Part shown: piece after piece, positions 32,239 through 43,023 of the stretch
How positions within the stretch are numbered: position 1 is the first letter of the stretch
How the letters are laid out: each line of letters opens with the position of its first letter
Assembly: GCA_001695595.3 (NCBI GenBank)
Contig: MBPM02000033.1
Location: forward strand, 620,001 to 684,000
Direction: 5' to 3'
Source: Plasmopara viticola
Lineage: Eukaryota; Oomycota; Peronosporomycetes; Peronosporales; Peronosporaceae
Length of the DNA: 64,000 nucleotides
Translations under genes and position numbers: made by a program
Notes under the pieces: generated by a model
What the model saw: the letters and a program-made list of their open reading frames with translations, nothing else
Databases searched by the model: none
What the model was told of the DNA's origin: nothing

Positions 32239-33375
32239 ATGAACACGTGCGAGGTGCAGGACGTCACGAGTTTGCGGCAAGCCGACCACATTTGTATCTG
32301 GGACGCAAGTCGTTGGCCGTTCCGGTACACACACCATGGCATTGTGTTTGCGACTGGGAAATCCACAGACGAGATTATGATTGCGCACGTTTGGTCGCGT
32401 AAGACGGGACTCCGCGCGTCGCAGGCGGACTCGAAATTCCAGCTCACGAGTCTGACCGAGTTCCTGAACGGTCGGTCGCTCCCGGACATGCGCCGCGTAC
32501 AGTACAACTCGTCGCTGGTAGCCGAGGCCAGCTCATCATTAGGCGAAGTGCATCGGACGCATGCCGACGCACCACCGGTAGTTCTAGCACGCTGCCGCTT
32601 CTTATTGGGACTCGGTCAGGGACATTTCAGTCTCCTGTCGCTTAATTGCGAACATGTTGCGTTGTGGTGTACTACAGGCGTTGGCTGGTCCAAGCAGCTC
32701 TTGTCTCGGATAGAGACCAAAGTGCCGTTCCTAACGTCGTCCGCCAAGGCCGTCAGTACGTTAGATCGCTTACACTCTGAGCTACAGGACATTCGAGACG
32801 CTGCCATGGAGAAGAACAAGAAGCTCCAAGGCCTTGCGGGAAAGCGGGTGTATTTGAGATTAAAAGACGCAGGTAAGTTTGCGAAACGGTTTGGCAAAGA
32901 ATTGTATCTCGTGCAAGACGACCCGAGCGAGAAGGATTGGGCATTTAGACAAAGACCTACGGCATTGCGGCTGGCGGTTCGCGTTCAGGCGTACAACTGC
33001 GTGCGTGTGGAGTTTGAGGACTATGAAAACCCTGGTGACGTGCTGTACGCCAGCGCTAGCGGTCTGAAACTTACACGACGCCGTACAATGCAATTTAAGC
33101 GCTGGTTTCAGTTTGAACTCGGATGGGATGGAGAATTGCAAAGCTTGCGTCATCGACGCTGGTTTGTCGGTGCACAGACTCGCGATGGTTTGCTGCGTCC
33201 GTTTATTGCACGAGAGAAGGCTACTACATTTGAGATTGTCGATGCCGATGAGGTGGATGCTCAATGCTCAGTCGTCGAGCCTCCAATCAGCGACCTCGAG
33301 TATTCATCACCTCCATTAAAACTTAGAGCTATGTCAGCACCAGAACCTGAAAGTGTAACTGACAGTGAAGATTAA
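32239..33375 (+). CDS. LRAT-domain (NlpC/P60-like) protein
   Basis: An intact 378-residue protein. LRAT/H-rev107 proteins are thiol acyltransferases or phospholipases of the NlpC/P60 fold. The N-terminal domain (about residues 15-145) shows the catalytic His in FRYTHHGIVF (His 32) and the catalytic Cys in LNCEHVALWC (Cys 137), the NCEHF-type signature. The remaining 230 residues hold a charged, probably helical segment (residues 160-215) and a beta-rich region (LRLAVRVQAYNCVRVEFEDY) with no domain I recognise; the C-terminus is acidic (ESVTDSED). No signal peptide or C-terminal membrane anchor is visible, unlike many animal members. The ATG at 32239 is chosen because upstream in-frame codons lack another ATG. 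Two LINE-derived copies bracket the gene. Substrate unknown. Confidence 0.85.
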   Translation: MNTCEVQDVTSLRQADHICIWDASRWPFRYTHHGIVFATGKSTDEIMIAHVWSRKTGLRASQADSKFQLTSLTEFLNGRSLPDMRRVQYNSSLVAEASSSLGEVHRTHADAPPVVLARCRFLLGLGQGHFSLLSLNCEHVALWCTTGVGWSKQLLSRIETKVPFLTSSAKAVSTLDRLHSELQDIRDAAMEKNKKLQGLAGKRVYLRLKDAGKFAKRFGKELYLVQDDPSEKDWAFRQRPTALRLAVRVQAYNCVRVEFEDYENPGDVLYASASGLKLTRRRTMQFKRWFQFELGWDGELQSLRHRRWFVGAQTRDGLLRPFIAREKATTFEIVDADEVDAQCSVVEPPISDLEYSSPPLKLRAMSAPEPESVTDSED

Positions 33376-33675
33376 TTGCTTCTTGTATACAAATTTTGAA
33401 TCTGTGTGGCGTTTTATAGTGGTTATTAAGGTGCGGAGCGAATTATTTTCGACTATTACGCGCTGCTGACTATATTAGTGGAATCTTTACTGAGAAGAGA
33501 CGTTGATTCAAGAGACTTTTGGGCGATCACAATACTCGAACCACCGTCGTTATGTGCTCTCTTAACGTCCGTGTCAGACTTTGTTTCATTGACAAATTTC
33601 GACACGGACGACGAGGGGCAATGACGGAGAAAATCAGCCAGAATAGACGGGGCGCAAAAGTTAGCAAGGTTAGAT

Positions 33676-34004
33676 TGGTTGTATTGTATTGTATTGCGTT
33701 ATCGCGTTGCCAAGTTATGCACGTGCTAGGCTCAGTCTGGCTAGTCCACGGCATAGAGTGGTGTCCGCATACGTCGGGTCTCGTTCGGCGGGCAGTGCAG
33801 CCAGCACCGAGGTCGTGAGGGTCTTCCATTATTTTGTTACGCTCTGACTTGGTAAGAGCCCAGGTGGCGACCGGTGCTGGAGATCGTCGCGTCGAGGGTG
33901 AGACTCGTTAGAGACCTGCAGATGCCCGAGAGCACCTGCCCAAAGCGCGCGAGCATTTAGCCCCCGCGCTTAGAAGGAGGGCGTCCCCCAATCTTTTCCG
34001 AAGC
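33676..34004 (-). mobile_element. Short non-autonomous LINE derivative, copy 4
   Basis: A 329-bp minus-strand copy. The exact 11-bp duplication CAAGGTTAGAT flanks it at 33665-33675 and 34005-34015. The tail here is built of ACAAT units (GTATTGTATTGTATT on the plus strand) rather than ACATT, showing that the pentamer varies between copies. It starts 300 bp after the LRAT gene's stop. Confidence 0.92.
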
Positions 34005-34015
34005 CAAGGTTAGAT

Positions 34016-35534
34016 GTGTAGGCAAATATTTTTACGTACAGGGCGCAGACATAGGGGCCTTGGCACCTCTGCTTACTTGATCCAATGCCACCCCCGTTCT
34101 ACTCGTTGGACTTTATGTCCCTGCTGTCATGGCTAACGTTGCTCTCGGCTCTTCTTTCACATGTTGTGCGCCGCTTGTGTCGGTCTTGCTCGTAGCTTAG
34201 AACCTTGTTAACGATATTATTAAAAAACAATCTTGTGGTTCGGTAGAAGTTTACAAATAAGCGTGAGTCTTTCAACTAAGTCACTGGGTCAAAGCAATGC
34301 CAAAAATTGCCTGGAGAACCCACGGCGCAGCAAACATTGACAAAAGGCAAACTCAGACGATCGGCTGCGGCGTGAAGAGGTGAAAGAAAGAGCAATCAAC
34401 AATAGTGTAACACGAATGCATTAGAAGCGGCTAAACACATTGCGTGCGTGCTTCGTGAAGTGCACAATTGAGCAGATTGCATTGAGCAAACGATCCCGCA
34501 TTTAAAGAGGTACAGCGCATACCACTTTCCAATATAATGAGCGTGTGACGCAAGGGTCCGAGTCCTCATCTGAGCTTTTAGTGACTAGCGAAAACTATTT
34601 ATCGCAGTGGTCCAGATTATGAAGAACATTAAATTACTGTCGAAAGGATGCAAAAAGAGGTACTGAAGTACTGAACTCTACCAAGACTCTCGTCGACGAT
34701 AGGACAACCATGAATAAGTAATATCTTTAATTGGCGTATCGAGCAGCGAAATATATTGAATACAGTAGAAGGGCAACCTTGTGATGCCATTTCATAGCGT
34801 TTCGCGTACTGCTCAGAGCTTTGAGACGCTTATTAGATCGTCTCCATCGCTTTAAACGGTCTTGTGTAACGGAATCAACTTCTCGCCATACTAAATAGCA
34901 CGTAAATGGCGTGACTAGCGCTGTCTTACGAGCCACCAAGTAATTATCTTTTACTTTGCGCTGATTGCTGGATTGTCAGACTCTCCAAGATCTTTTGAAA
35001 AGCACTTATCGTCAGCGAGGACGGGCGAAATATGGTCACAGACTCTAAATAGAAATTCAAGGCGGTGGAGGCAGCGGAAGAATTCACAACATTAATGTAA
35101 CGACTGTGCAGCTTAAATGATTACATAAATGCCGTGGATAGCGCAGGCAGTGGGAACAGGAGTACTACAGAGTGGAGAGATAGCAGCGATAGCGGGAAAA
35201 CCCAAGGTAATCATGGTTTTACTCAAGCGTTGCGAGTGATGTAGATAGCGGTACGAGCATTTCATAGTCACATGAAGTCTCATGTAGCAGTGAAAATGCG
35301 ACACATAATGGTTTGTACAGACAGCTCTAGACGATGTAATACACATTTTGCATTTAGCGGGAGATAGATCTAGTAGAAGTCAAACACCTACGAGGATACG
35401 CTGCGCCAAACGGAATCAACAGGGCGCCTCTCTCGGCGTCAATTAAGATGATTTCTTACGAAAGATAAGCAAAATCTATAAGCCGATGATTGGTGTGTTA
35501 CTTATGACATAATTCGTCGATTTCTTAATGCATT
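34016..35534. other. Intergenic region without recognisable genes
   Basis: About 1.5 kb between the retroelement copy and the cap methyltransferase gene. Open frames are short and show no motif; nothing else is supportable. Confidence 0.6.
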
Positions 35535-37295
35535 ATGGGCACGCTAAAGGTGACCGAGGAGCCCTTACCGCCAGAGTGGGAGGTGGCAATGTCGCGGTCC
35601 AAAAACATGCCATATTACTACAACGTACAGACCAAAAAAGTGTACTGGGTAGATGACGAGCTTCCGCGTGGCTGGTCGCACCAATTCGATCGCAATGGCC
35701 GCCGCTTTTATTTTCACATTAAGAACAAGAATGCCACCATTTCGTACGACAGACCTATGCTGTATGACACGTCTACAATCTCGCCACCTCCAGCGCAGAT
35801 TAGTGAAGTTACATCTCCAGAGCCACTTCCCGTCCCCGCTCCGTCCTACGATGACGCCGAGTCCCCCAGAGTCCTATCGCCTGGTGGGTACACGGGTCCA
35901 GACCCGAGCGATCCGCCTTGGCTCGAAAAGAATAAATCCAATTCGCTTATGGATTTACTGAGTCCTAGACCTTCTATTAAGGACGCAGGACAGCCGCAAG
36001 GTAAAGGGGAAGAGCTACTTTGCTTCGAAGTAGGATACTTTGACCTGATTTTGATATAAGAATTGCTCGTAGAGACTCCGCGTGTGACGGCAGCACAGCC
36101 GTCAAGGACCATGAATATATCCAGCTTAGTGTCAAGTCCAGAGCAGCTGCAACACAGCGAAGGGAGCGATTTGAGCAATAAGAGATCGTTTGACGTAATG
36201 TCAAAAAGCCTCGACGATGACAAGGAGAAGGATCCGGGCGCTGCAGCTGCATTTTATAACCAACTACAGCGACGTGCACCGAGTGACAGAGCGGACAGTT
36301 TGCTGTTCCATATGCGTGCACTAAATAATTGGGTAAAGTCCGTTTTGATCAACGAATATTCGCGACGTGAAGGTGATTGCGTATTGGACTTGGCTTGCGG
36401 AAAAGGTGGCGATCTAATGAAGTGGACCAAGAGAAATCTCTCCCTGTATGTCGGTGTCGACATTGCACAAAAATCGCTAGAAGATGCTATCAAGCGATAC
36501 ACTTCATTCTCACGCGGCACCCGTGACCGTGAAGCTAAAATGACAGAAGTACAATTTATTCAGGGCGACTTGGGTGTTGTCGACTTGCGTCGGGATGTAA
36601 TGCACTGCTGGAGTGAGCAAAAAGGATGGCATGATGCGATACCGTTACCAAAGTCGACAATTGGCAACTTTCACATTGTGTCGGTACAATTTTCATTGCA
36701 CTACATGTTTGGTGACGCACAACGCGCAAATCGCTTCTTTTCCACCGTACACGATCTACTTGCAGATGGTGGTGTCCTTATTGCAACAACTGTAGATCCA
36801 AACAAGTTGCTGCTGAAATACTATCAGGGATTACGACCTCCTCAACAGGAGAAGGAGGACCGGGAAGCAAACAAGCCTGATGTGAGCATTGTGGACGAAA
36901 AAAATCGCGAAGTGTGCTGTATTCGGTTTGATGCACCAACGCGAGCCGAACTGTCCGGGCCACATGCTGCCGCGGAAGGATCTTTTGGATTGCGATATAA
37001 CTTTACGCTGCGCGATCAAGTAGAAGATGGCTTTGAAGGTGGCGGGGGTCAAGCTGTGGACCTACCTGAATACCTAGTGCCAGACGATTTGTTAGCAAAG
37101 CTCTTACGTGAGCATGGCTTTGAGCTGCTGCTGAAACAGAATTTCCACCGATTTATTCAACAGCGCAAGGACCGGGATCGAAACCGCACGCTTTTAGAAA
37201 AAATGCATGTGACCAACATCCATGGCTCGATCTCGGACGCTGAATGGGAGATTGCAGGCCTCTATCAAGTGCTCGCATTCAAAAAATCTTATTAA
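35535..37295 (+). CDS. WW-domain mRNA cap (guanine-N7) methyltransferase
   Basis: A two-exon gene: exon 1 35535-36000, intron 36001-36072 (GTAAAG...CTCGTAG, 72 bp), exon 2 36073-37295, giving 562 residues. Residues 8-75 hold two WW-like units (LPPEWEVAMSRSKNMPYYYN and LPRGWSHQFDRNGRRFYFH, with the closing Pro in YDRP). A Pro/Ser-rich linker follows. The rest is the Abd1/RNMT domain, with the RNA-cap-binding entry ALNNWVKSVLI, SAM motif I VLDLACGKGGDLMKW (from about residue 259) and SVQFSLHYMF. The enzyme methylates the N7 of the 5' guanosine cap in the nucleus. WW domains bind proline-rich or phospho-Ser/Pro peptides such as the RNA polymerase II tail, so the fusion could tether capping to transcription. 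If the intron is retained, translation stops at 36059 after the WW units. The splice phase (1) is consistent. Confidence 0.9.
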
Positions 37296-37756
37296 AGGTG
37301 TGTGCTGATGAAACGACGTTTGTATCTGTTTGAGAAACGACATTTGTGACGGAAGGTGAAATTCATGCGCTGTTTTCTGCGAAGTTGTCCATGACACCTT
37401 TTTGTGGCCAAACTTCGATCAATCAAACGACCATTTTTAAGTGCAGTATCATTATTTGTGATGGAGCGACTCGTATTGTTAATTTACTAGCGGCTAAGAA
37501 GTAATTGAATTGATGAGGATAATTCATAAGACTGTAGTGCTGTGATCAGGCACTTACTGTCTGGAAAGTAGGAGTCGCCCTCTGCACTTCGTCTATATTG
37601 AGACCTCGATCGTCGGGTGCTTCTCATATTCGTTATAAGCATACTCACACCCGAGTGACTAAAGGACACTCTGTGTACTTTAGTTAATACAATGAAAAGA
37701 GCTCGTTTGACAAGGTTTTCTATAAACTATAAAGAATTGCTCCTTGAACGCAGGGT

Positions 37757-39013
37757 CTAAATAAGTGCGCTCTGGATTGTGCCCCGCTTACCTTTGTACC
37801 GCCACTTCGGGTCCTCTTTTTCCAGCTTGTCCACAATGTCAGCAGGAATACCCACTACAGGGTTTGACTTCAATGTTCGGAGCGACACGAATGCAGTAGG
37901 AAAGTACGGCACAGCTTCCTCCACAGGTGTCGATGGTGGCCACAGACGGTCTCCCAAAAGACGACGATAGTTTAAGTCGCCTTTGATTATAACCAGCGTC
38001 GCCTCAGTCGCCAACCGAGTCTGTAGTTCCGTCGGCATCTCCCAGTAGTAAGTATAGCGGTTCCAGAAGAGGTCTGAACGTACAACAAGCTGTTTTTTTT
38101 CAAGATAATCAGCCAGGCGCGTGCCTAAAGCCTGAATTTCCGCTGTACGAGTGTTGCGCAGCAATTCCTCAATATGCTCGTGCACATCCGAAGGCGTCGC
38201 GTCCGACACGTACATCGGTTCTACCTTTACATTTAGCGTCACGGAACCGCACCAGCCACAAGCCAGTAAGTGGTCCGCGAGCGCTAAATCCAACAGAAGT
38301 TCGGTGCCACTGTTGTCATTAATGAAGTGCACGTTTAAAAATGTGGCATCGACTTCACGCGCCTTCTGCTTCAAGTACTCGATGACCTTGTCGCTATGAT
38401 CCACGAGCAGCATCTCATCGTTTGAAACCAAAGAAGCACCTGCACCACTTATTGTGTCTTTTACTTCCTTGTAGCAGCCATCCGCTTTATTGCCCCACAA
38501 ACACAGCTTCATGAATCGCTTTAGCTGCACATGGGGACTCAAAGTTCTTGTCTCGTGACTCAAAGCAGTTTGTAGAAAATACCATGGAGTAGTCTCCTCG
38601 AGTTCCGCAACTTTTGACGAATGAAATGGGTCGATACCCGTCGTGTAATACTCGGCTAGCAAAAGCACCAGATGGAACATATACTGCTCACTTAGAAACC
38701 ATGGCGAGTTTTGCCACGTATACTGTTTGCCCTCAAGCAAGGACTCCCATTGAGCACTCGTAGGTGCCTTGGCGAACTGTTCCGGGTATTGCGAGGGTAA
38801 AGGAATCACAGCGTCGTTTGCCATGTCTTCGGCCAGCTGGAGGAGACGTTCGCTCTGTTCCTTCGAAAACCGCTCCCGGTTGCGGGCCACACAATCACGG
38901 ATGAGATCAGGCAATCGTGTCGTGTACGACTCGTTGGCAAAGGAGCCAGGGACGTTCGTAGATATCTCCTCGTATTGCTTCACGCGCACGAGGAAGGCTG
39001 TCGAGATGCCCAT
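37757..39013 (-). CDS. DUF89 damage-control phosphatase, ARMT1 type
   Basis: An intact, intronless 418-residue protein. The family are metal-dependent phosphatases that remove damaged sugar phosphates; animal ARMT1 was also described as a protein-glutamate methyltransferase. It opens with a PGSFANESYTTRLPDLIRD segment and carries the metal/substrate motifs FINDNSGTELLLDLALADHL (232-249), IKGDLNYRRLLGDRLWPP (343-360) and LRTLKSNPVVGIP (378-390), closing with WRYKGKRGTIQ. These are the conserved Asn/Asp, Lys-Gly-Asp-x-Asn-Tyr and Arg-Thr-x-Lys positions of subfamily III. Length is close to that of the yeast and human relatives. The start at 39013 gives the expected N-terminus. Likely cytosolic; no targeting signal seen. 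Confidence 0.88.
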   Translation of the reverse strand: MGISTAFLVRVKQYEEISTNVPGSFANESYTTRLPDLIRDCVARNRERFSKEQSERLLQLAEDMANDAVIPLPSQYPEQFAKAPTSAQWESLLEGKQYTWQNSPWFLSEQYMFHLVLLLAEYYTTGIDPFHSSKVAELEETTPWYFLQTALSHETRTLSPHVQLKRFMKLCLWGNKADGCYKEVKDTISGAGASLVSNDEMLLVDHSDKVIEYLKQKAREVDATFLNVHFINDNSGTELLLDLALADHLLACGWCGSVTLNVKVEPMYVSDATPSDVHEHIEELLRNTRTAEIQALGTRLADYLEKKQLVVRSDLFWNRYTYYWEMPTELQTRLATEATLVIIKGDLNYRRLLGDRLWPPSTPVEEAVPYFPTAFVSLRTLKSNPVVGIPADIVDKLEKEDPKWRYKGKRGTIQSALI

Positions 39014-39119
39014 TACGAAGTGAATGTAGAAGGAGGGGGTTGAAAATTTGATGATACAGTGAATGGAATAGGATTACAATCATGTATCGATAGAAAGAAG
39101 GATTAAAAAATACATGTTT

Positions 39120-39780
39120 AATCTATTGACACTAGAGCTGCATGCCGTGTATTTAACTTGATTCATATCGGCCCAACGATGGAGTCTTTTTGAATGACAC
39201 GTCCGGTGCATGTCACACATAGAAAAACAATCAACGGCCAAGGACTTCGACGCCTCAGGGCAATCATGCAAATGTCTTTTAACTTGACTAATTTCAAAGT
39301 AATTTCGAGCGCCTTGGCCGAGCGATAGTCCATATGCTACGAAATTTGCAGGCAACGTAGGGATCGCTGATCCAACTTCGGCACAAACAAGCAAGCACTA
39401 ACGTCCTGCGCGCCCTTGGCTGGGCCACTATTAAAGTCCGAAGCAATCAATCACGGCATATTTTTTAAATCGGTACATCTTGACGTTGAAGCCAACATCG
39501 TCACCAGGTGCAGAATGTGGAATGTAACAGACTTGGTTTCCGTCGACAGACGAGTAGGGCCGAGTTGGGGCCTTGGCCTCCTCGTAACGGGTCCGACTGC
39601 ATGAAACTGACAAATCGTCCATCTTGACCTCAAAAGTGAAGGCAAGCAAAGCATCTGGCCTTTCTTAATATGACCATCTTGTAACGCACCCATGCCCAAA
39701 GCGACAAGTTAGATTGTGCTGTTAGTCCCCGCAGGATCGATGACTGTGAGAAAGTACTTGGGAGACTTCGAAGTTCCACA
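39120..39780 (-). pseudogene. Decayed translation elongation factor 1-alpha fragment
   Basis: The minus strand carries, in shifting frames, blocks in the order of EF-1alpha domains II and III: a GHIKKGQML segment (39451-39699), a KMDDLSVS part, APGDDVGFNVK (the PGDNVGFNVK hallmark, 39431-39649), and then weaker matches to the ACKF and SGD-A regions down to about 39120. No frame is continuous. The GTPase domain is missing. It is either a truncated duplicate or a retrocopy; no intron remains visible. It sits between the DUF89 and IQ-motif genes. Confidence 0.65.
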
Positions 39781-40052
39781 AAGCAATGACAGTCTATATA
39801 CCAGACCTTGTATGTCCAGATTCCACGTATACTCAAACAATACCTTGCAGCCTACTTTTCAAACTTCTTAACGGTATGCTTGTCGAGACCACCACTTTAG
39901 TGGTCGGCTCACATGGCCAACGAGATGTAAGTACTTGGATAATGTGGCTCACAAAATGTTCGATGTCTACTACCTCGATTTTTAATTTTAGATGAATCGG
40001 TATTGTAAAAAAAGCATTCAACCTTTAGTGATGAGTTTTTTGTGAACTGACA

Positions 40053-41084
40053 ATGCTGGCGCTTAATACGTACGGCTTAGCGACAGCGACTTGCTCCAGT
40101 ACTGCAAGTATCGGCACGAATGAGCGTGTAGTCTTACCCCGCTTGAGTGAACCTGGTCGCCTGCCTGTTGTGCGCGAGATTTGCTCGCTGCCTAAGTTGA
40201 AAATTGTGACCCGCGCATCAGGCCACCCGTTTTACCGCACTACATCAACTTACGACTATGGTCGTTATGTAGACTTTCATAATGTTGCACTTAGTTGTCC
40301 GAAACACAGTCGACCCGCGGGCTTCACGAAAGAGTTTATTGCTGGTAATTACGCAGACAATAGTCTTTTGTCCTTGGACAACCGCAAAAAACGGGCTGAT
40401 CATTGGCAGGAGAAGATGGCGATGCGCAGCTCACAAATGCGTTTAAAACATGCAGAAATGCAGCACATGCTCTTGGAAAAAAAGGAAGTTCGTCGCGTTG
40501 ATAGGGAAAAGCGACGGCTCGAGATGGCACTTTTTCGGGCGGCCGTAGTACAGATTCAGGCGAGGATGCGAGGATACCTGACGCGTAACTCTCTTGCACT
40601 AAAGAAGCTGGAACGCTATACTGAGGCAGCGCTGTGCATCCAGCGAGCAAATCGAGTGCGTGCACGAGTTTGTGCGGCTAAAAAAGTGCTGAAAGCAAGA
40701 CGACGGGAAAAGCTGGAAAAGTGTGCTATCAAAATGCAGCGCACTTACCGCAACTATTGCATGCGTCAACGCGCTACGCAACAATTGCTAAAGCTGCAAG
40801 AGGCAAAGCGACAACGAGCGCTTGACTTAGAAGACAAAGCACAATGCCTTTGCAATAGTGCTGCGAGGCAGATTCAGTGTGTGGCACGGGGCTATTTCAC
40901 TCGAAAAGTTTTACACCGTCAGACTATCAGCGCATCAAGTATGGAAGCAGAGAAGGATAGCAAGGATTTATCGCAATATGGAAATGGACGTGGTCGCAGT
41001 CGTGGAGCGAGACGAATGATCACGCCGATGCAGCAAGTGCGGCGCAGAACGACTGTCCGCATTGCTTGTATTCTATTGAAGTAA
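40053..41084 (+). CDS. IQ-motif (calmodulin-binding) protein
   Basis: An intact single-exon 343-residue protein. The N-terminal 110 residues include SGHPFYRTTSTYDYGRY, a short motif that recalls flagellar or ciliary proteins. A highly charged helical stretch (about 110-165, RKKRADHWQEKM... KKEVRRVDREKRRLE) leads into four IQ-like repeats: VVQIQARMRGYLTRN, ALCIQRANRVRARV, AIKMQRTYRNYCMRQ and ARQIQCVARGYFTRK. IQ motifs bind calmodulin or related EF-hand light chains. The C-terminus is basic (GRGRSRGARR). No motor or kinase domain is present, so it is probably an adaptor on the cytoskeleton or axoneme. If the host is a non-flagellate downy mildew, an axonemal role would not apply. Confidence 0.78.
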   Translation: MLALNTYGLATATCSSTASIGTNERVVLPRLSEPGRLPVVREICSLPKLKIVTRASGHPFYRTTSTYDYGRYVDFHNVALSCPKHSRPAGFTKEFIAGNYADNSLLSLDNRKKRADHWQEKMAMRSSQMRLKHAEMQHMLLEKKEVRRVDREKRRLEMALFRAAVVQIQARMRGYLTRNSLALKKLERYTEAALCIQRANRVRARVCAAKKVLKARRREKLEKCAIKMQRTYRNYCMRQRATQQLLKLQEAKRQRALDLEDKAQCLCNSAARQIQCVARGYFTRKVLHRQTISASSMEAEKDSKDLSQYGNGRGRSRGARRMITPMQQVRRRTTVRIACILLK

Positions 41085-41191
41085 AAGAAATAAACCTATT
41101 ATGTCCGCATGCATTCTTGTCCCATCACGGACAATTCAGAGCACCAAATTCTCTAATTAGTCGCCTAAAACATTGCCAAGTTTGGTGCCAT

Positions 41192-43023
41192 CTAATCAGT
41201 CGTATCCGAGTGTGGAAAGAAGCCAAGAATGTCCTTGATGAGAATGTTCCACACAACTTGCACAGCGACCTCGGCAACAATCAGCCAAATCACAATCATC
41301 TCTAACTTGGTATCGTGCTGATGCGCAAGCTGCTGGCTTAACACATCTAGCCTAAAGCATTTAAGCATCACACCCGATTAAAGTTAGCTTTTAAACTTGG
41401 TTAGTGTATGATTATAGCGACCACGTACAGTTCACGGAGGATATCTAAACGCGTGTTGAGAATCTGAACTCGATTATCCACACTCAGATACTTCATCACC
41501 TTCTTGTACAGAGGCTCGTACTCATCGTCTTCCCAAAAGAAGTCCGGCTCATCCAGCATATCGGAGTTTAGATTCACGTCGCTCCGCTGGCAAATAAATT
41601 CGAGAAATTTAGATTGATTAACTATGATCACAACGAATACGACCGTTGCTCACCTCGATAAAGAGTCGACCAATAAGCTTTGAAATGTCACTCTGAGAGT
41701 ATTGAATAGAGCCCGTGGCCGCAAGATTTTGAGGAACGTGCTTTGTCTCACGTATAGTTTCCTCCACACGCTCCTCAAAAACGTCCAATTTTGAAGACTG
41801 TGCCATCGCAAAGGAGATTGCCAACTTTTCAGACGCGCGGTTACTGCTGAGCGTGATAGCATCGTTGCAGATGAGACTTGCGTCTCCGTACGTGTAGTCC
41901 ATGTCCTCAACCTCAACCTGCTTCACTGGCCCGACGGAGAATGCTGCTAATGCCACAAGATGTGCCTGTTCCTCTGCTCTCGACAGTCCCCAGAAGACTG
42001 CGCACCCTGTCCTGCAATGCATGAAGCAAAACCAATCGACAACTATTACAAGACGAGCCAAATGTCGAGACCACGAGCTTTAACGCACGCAAAGTAGAAG
42101 GCATCCTTTTGCTGGTACGAGACCGAAGATCCTTCTCTGTATTCGGAGATCACAACAATTAAAACGTGTCACAATCCCGTGCCTCCTTTCCCTCATAATA
42201 AAAAAATCGTTTACTCGAGATCCAAAGCTGGCGCACAGCTGGAGTGTATCGCGCCCATGTACATCTTGTGCTTCCATCCGTCAGAGTGCAATTCTCCTCC
42301 TGGCAATTGGCCTGTTTCGACCCTTTCCAGCCACTTCAAAAGTTTGAATAGCTGCAGCTGGTCGCATGTACAGTAGGCGGATACACGAAGCTTAGGGGCA
42401 CTTATTGGCTCTCTCAGCTGTTTCTTGATAGTTCTTAACCTTGAGCGTCGTGTCGTATGACTCACAGTTCCGGGGGCGGGCAGTGGCTTTGGAGGTCCTC
42501 GTTTAAATCTGCTGTGCATCCCAAGTCCATGCCAATTCGCCCGCGGAATCAAACGAGAAGTATCAGATGGCTGCTGACGATAGCTTGTCGGTGAAAACTG
42601 GTGGTCTAAGTCGCTAAAGTCATCACGTTCATCGCTGTCGCTGCTGCTGCGGTCTTCTTCGTCTACACGGTAAAAGCGGCGGGATCCTTTCTTATTTTCT
42701 TCTTCTTTTCGATCGTATACAGCCGAATCTGAGTTGTAGTTTAGCGATATTGTATTATGCCGCAGCAGTGGTGCGCTCTCACTCGCGTCAGCGTCGCCTC
42801 GCGACTGCGGGGGGCTGCGGCTGATGCGTCGGGAGCTCATCGAGATAGTAGGCCTCTCTATCAAAGGTACAAGAGACATTGGAGCGACATCGTAGTGTTC
42901 TACTAAAACGAAGTTACGATAAGATTGCAAACACTTGACACTGTAAAAGATTGTTGCAGCTGCAAAAACTATAGCAGACTTGGCGATAAATGCCCACTGT
43001 CGTGAGTGAGCGAAGTGATACAA
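41192..43023 (-). CDS. RMND1/RMD1/Sif2 (DUF155) family membrane protein, five exons
   Basis: Exons on the minus strand: 42215-43023, 42089-42136, 41654-42011, 41429-41586 and 41192-41351, giving 510 residues. All four introns are GT-AG, 67-78 bp, and phases agree. The N-terminal 200 residues are Ser/Arg-rich and low complexity, with ESAPLLRH. The DUF155 domain starts at KLRVSAYCTCDQLQLFKLL. It continues across the 48-bp second exon into KDAFYFATGCAVFWGL, and then SKLIGRLFIERSDVNLNSDM and LDEPDFFWEDDEYEPLY. The C-terminus has RLDILRELLDVLSQQLAHQH and the usual membrane anchor (EMIVIWLIVAEVAVQVVWNI). Relatives are membrane proteins of mitochondria, vacuole or other endomembranes. The start may instead be the ATG at 42879, since the first 48 residues look unlike the family. 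Location not predictable here. Confidence 0.87.

Noticed and set aside
31347..34015. Retroelement copies 3 and 4 as LTR-like ends of one element around the LRAT gene
   Set aside because: Each copy has its own, different target duplication, so they are independent insertions.
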